Positions 23,798 to 23,923 of a stretch of DNA of 23,923 nucleotides are shown here, one piece after another. The notes below the pieces were generated by a model, which did no database searches, was not told where the DNA came from, and saw only the letters and a list, made by a program, of their open reading frames with translations. The position numbers and the translations under genes are program-made. The stretch is from positions 1 through 23,923 of the forward strand of contig NZ_JBPYCR010000046.1 in assembly GCF_051846915.1 (NCBI RefSeq), read 5' to 3'. The stretch is from JBPYCR01 sp051846915 (lineage in GTDB: Bacteria; Bacillota; Bacilli; Bacillales; Amphibacillaceae). Position 1 is the first letter of the stretch. Every line of letters begins with the position of its first letter.

Positions 23798-23923
23798 AAA
23801 AAATGTCCCCTTGGTATGATACGAGGTGTCCGCAGCTAGCTAGCAAAAGGACCCTTAAACAAACCAAGGAGGACTATCATGAATTATAAACAAAACGAAA
23901 AGATCTTACAACTAACAGACAAA
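23798..23923 (+). mobile_element. Left end of an IS110-family element (cut by window)
   Basis: The transposase start at 23879 is preceded by a non-coding leader that folds: CCTTGGT (23809-23815) pairs with ACCAAGG (23863-23869), and GTCC (23827-23830) with GGAC (23849-23852) around the palindrome GCTAGCTAGC. IS110-group elements encode their bridge RNA in this 5' non-coding end, so part of that RNA may lie here. The exact left boundary is not visible; 23798 is approximate. The element sits directly after a palindromic repeat. Confidence 0.55.
23879..23923 (+). CDS. IS110-family transposase, N-terminal 15 codons
   Basis: ATG at 23879 with AAGGAGG seven bases upstream opens M-N-Y-K-Q-N-E-K-I-L-Q-L-T-D-K, running off the window. 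This matches the N-terminus I recall for Bacillaceae IS110 (DEDD recombinase) transposases, which typically begin M-N-(Y/F)-(N/K)-Q-N-E-K-I. The catalytic domain lies beyond the window, so integrity is unknown. Confidence 0.65.
   Translation, partial: MNYKQNEKILQLTDK

Overview
The window looks like chromosomal DNA of a low-GC Bacillaceae bacterium, probably a Virgibacillus/Oceanobacillus/Lentibacillus-type relative. The signs are AT-rich sequence, strong GGAGG-like ribosome binding sites with several TTG/GTG starts, Bacillaceae-restricted families (DUF1002/YpuA-like, DUF1450/YuzB-like, YocH-like LysM-3D protein, SWIM-SNF2 protein) and dispersed palindromic repeats of a style I associate with this group. 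Genus is inference. I saw no rRNA, tRNA, CRISPR array or phage structural gene.

Layout. 1-1490: start of a leftward gene, a dyad operator candidate and a 12-TM MFS exporter. 1530-1660: a structured dispersed repeat. 1744-4902: a SWIM/SNF2 helicase whose stop codon lies in the terminal bases of an IS200/IS605-type TnpB element (about 4899-6195) with a recognisable omega-RNA/right end. 6201-6860: no long gene, several repeat fragments, then a tiny membrane-peptide gene. 7204-9112 (minus): SulP anion transporter followed by a UspA protein. 9399-9581: a standalone excisionase-type HTH protein. 9638-10900 (minus): an MFS protein of OFA/monocarboxylate type with an operator-like dyad over its promoter. 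11255-15932 (plus): MATE exporter, four-TM protein, lysozyme-like protein, alpha/beta hydrolase broken by one frameshift, glycerate kinase. 16073-17671: RidA and a YqhD/YugJ-type iron alcohol dehydrogenase. 17734-19361 (minus): DUF1450 protein and an MFS exporter. 19469-19684: a MITE-like repeat. 19827-22446: DUF1002 secreted protein and a 14-TM DHA2 drug exporter. 22764-23555: secreted LysM-3D cell-wall protein. 23656-23923: a second structured repeat followed by the left end of an IS110-type element, cut by the window edge.

How the genes fit together. The content is mostly envelope traffic and maintenance: five drug or organic-acid exporters, a sulfate/bicarbonate-type transporter with its stress protein, two cell-wall enzymes and a secreted DUF1002 protein. 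A small carbonyl/glycerate metabolism group (glycerate kinase, RidA, aldehyde/alcohol oxidoreductase) lies between them. I do not see a convincing new defence or biosynthetic system. The most interesting material is non-coding: the TnpB element with its readable guide position, the IS110 left end beside a palindromic repeat, and at least three families of structured repeats.
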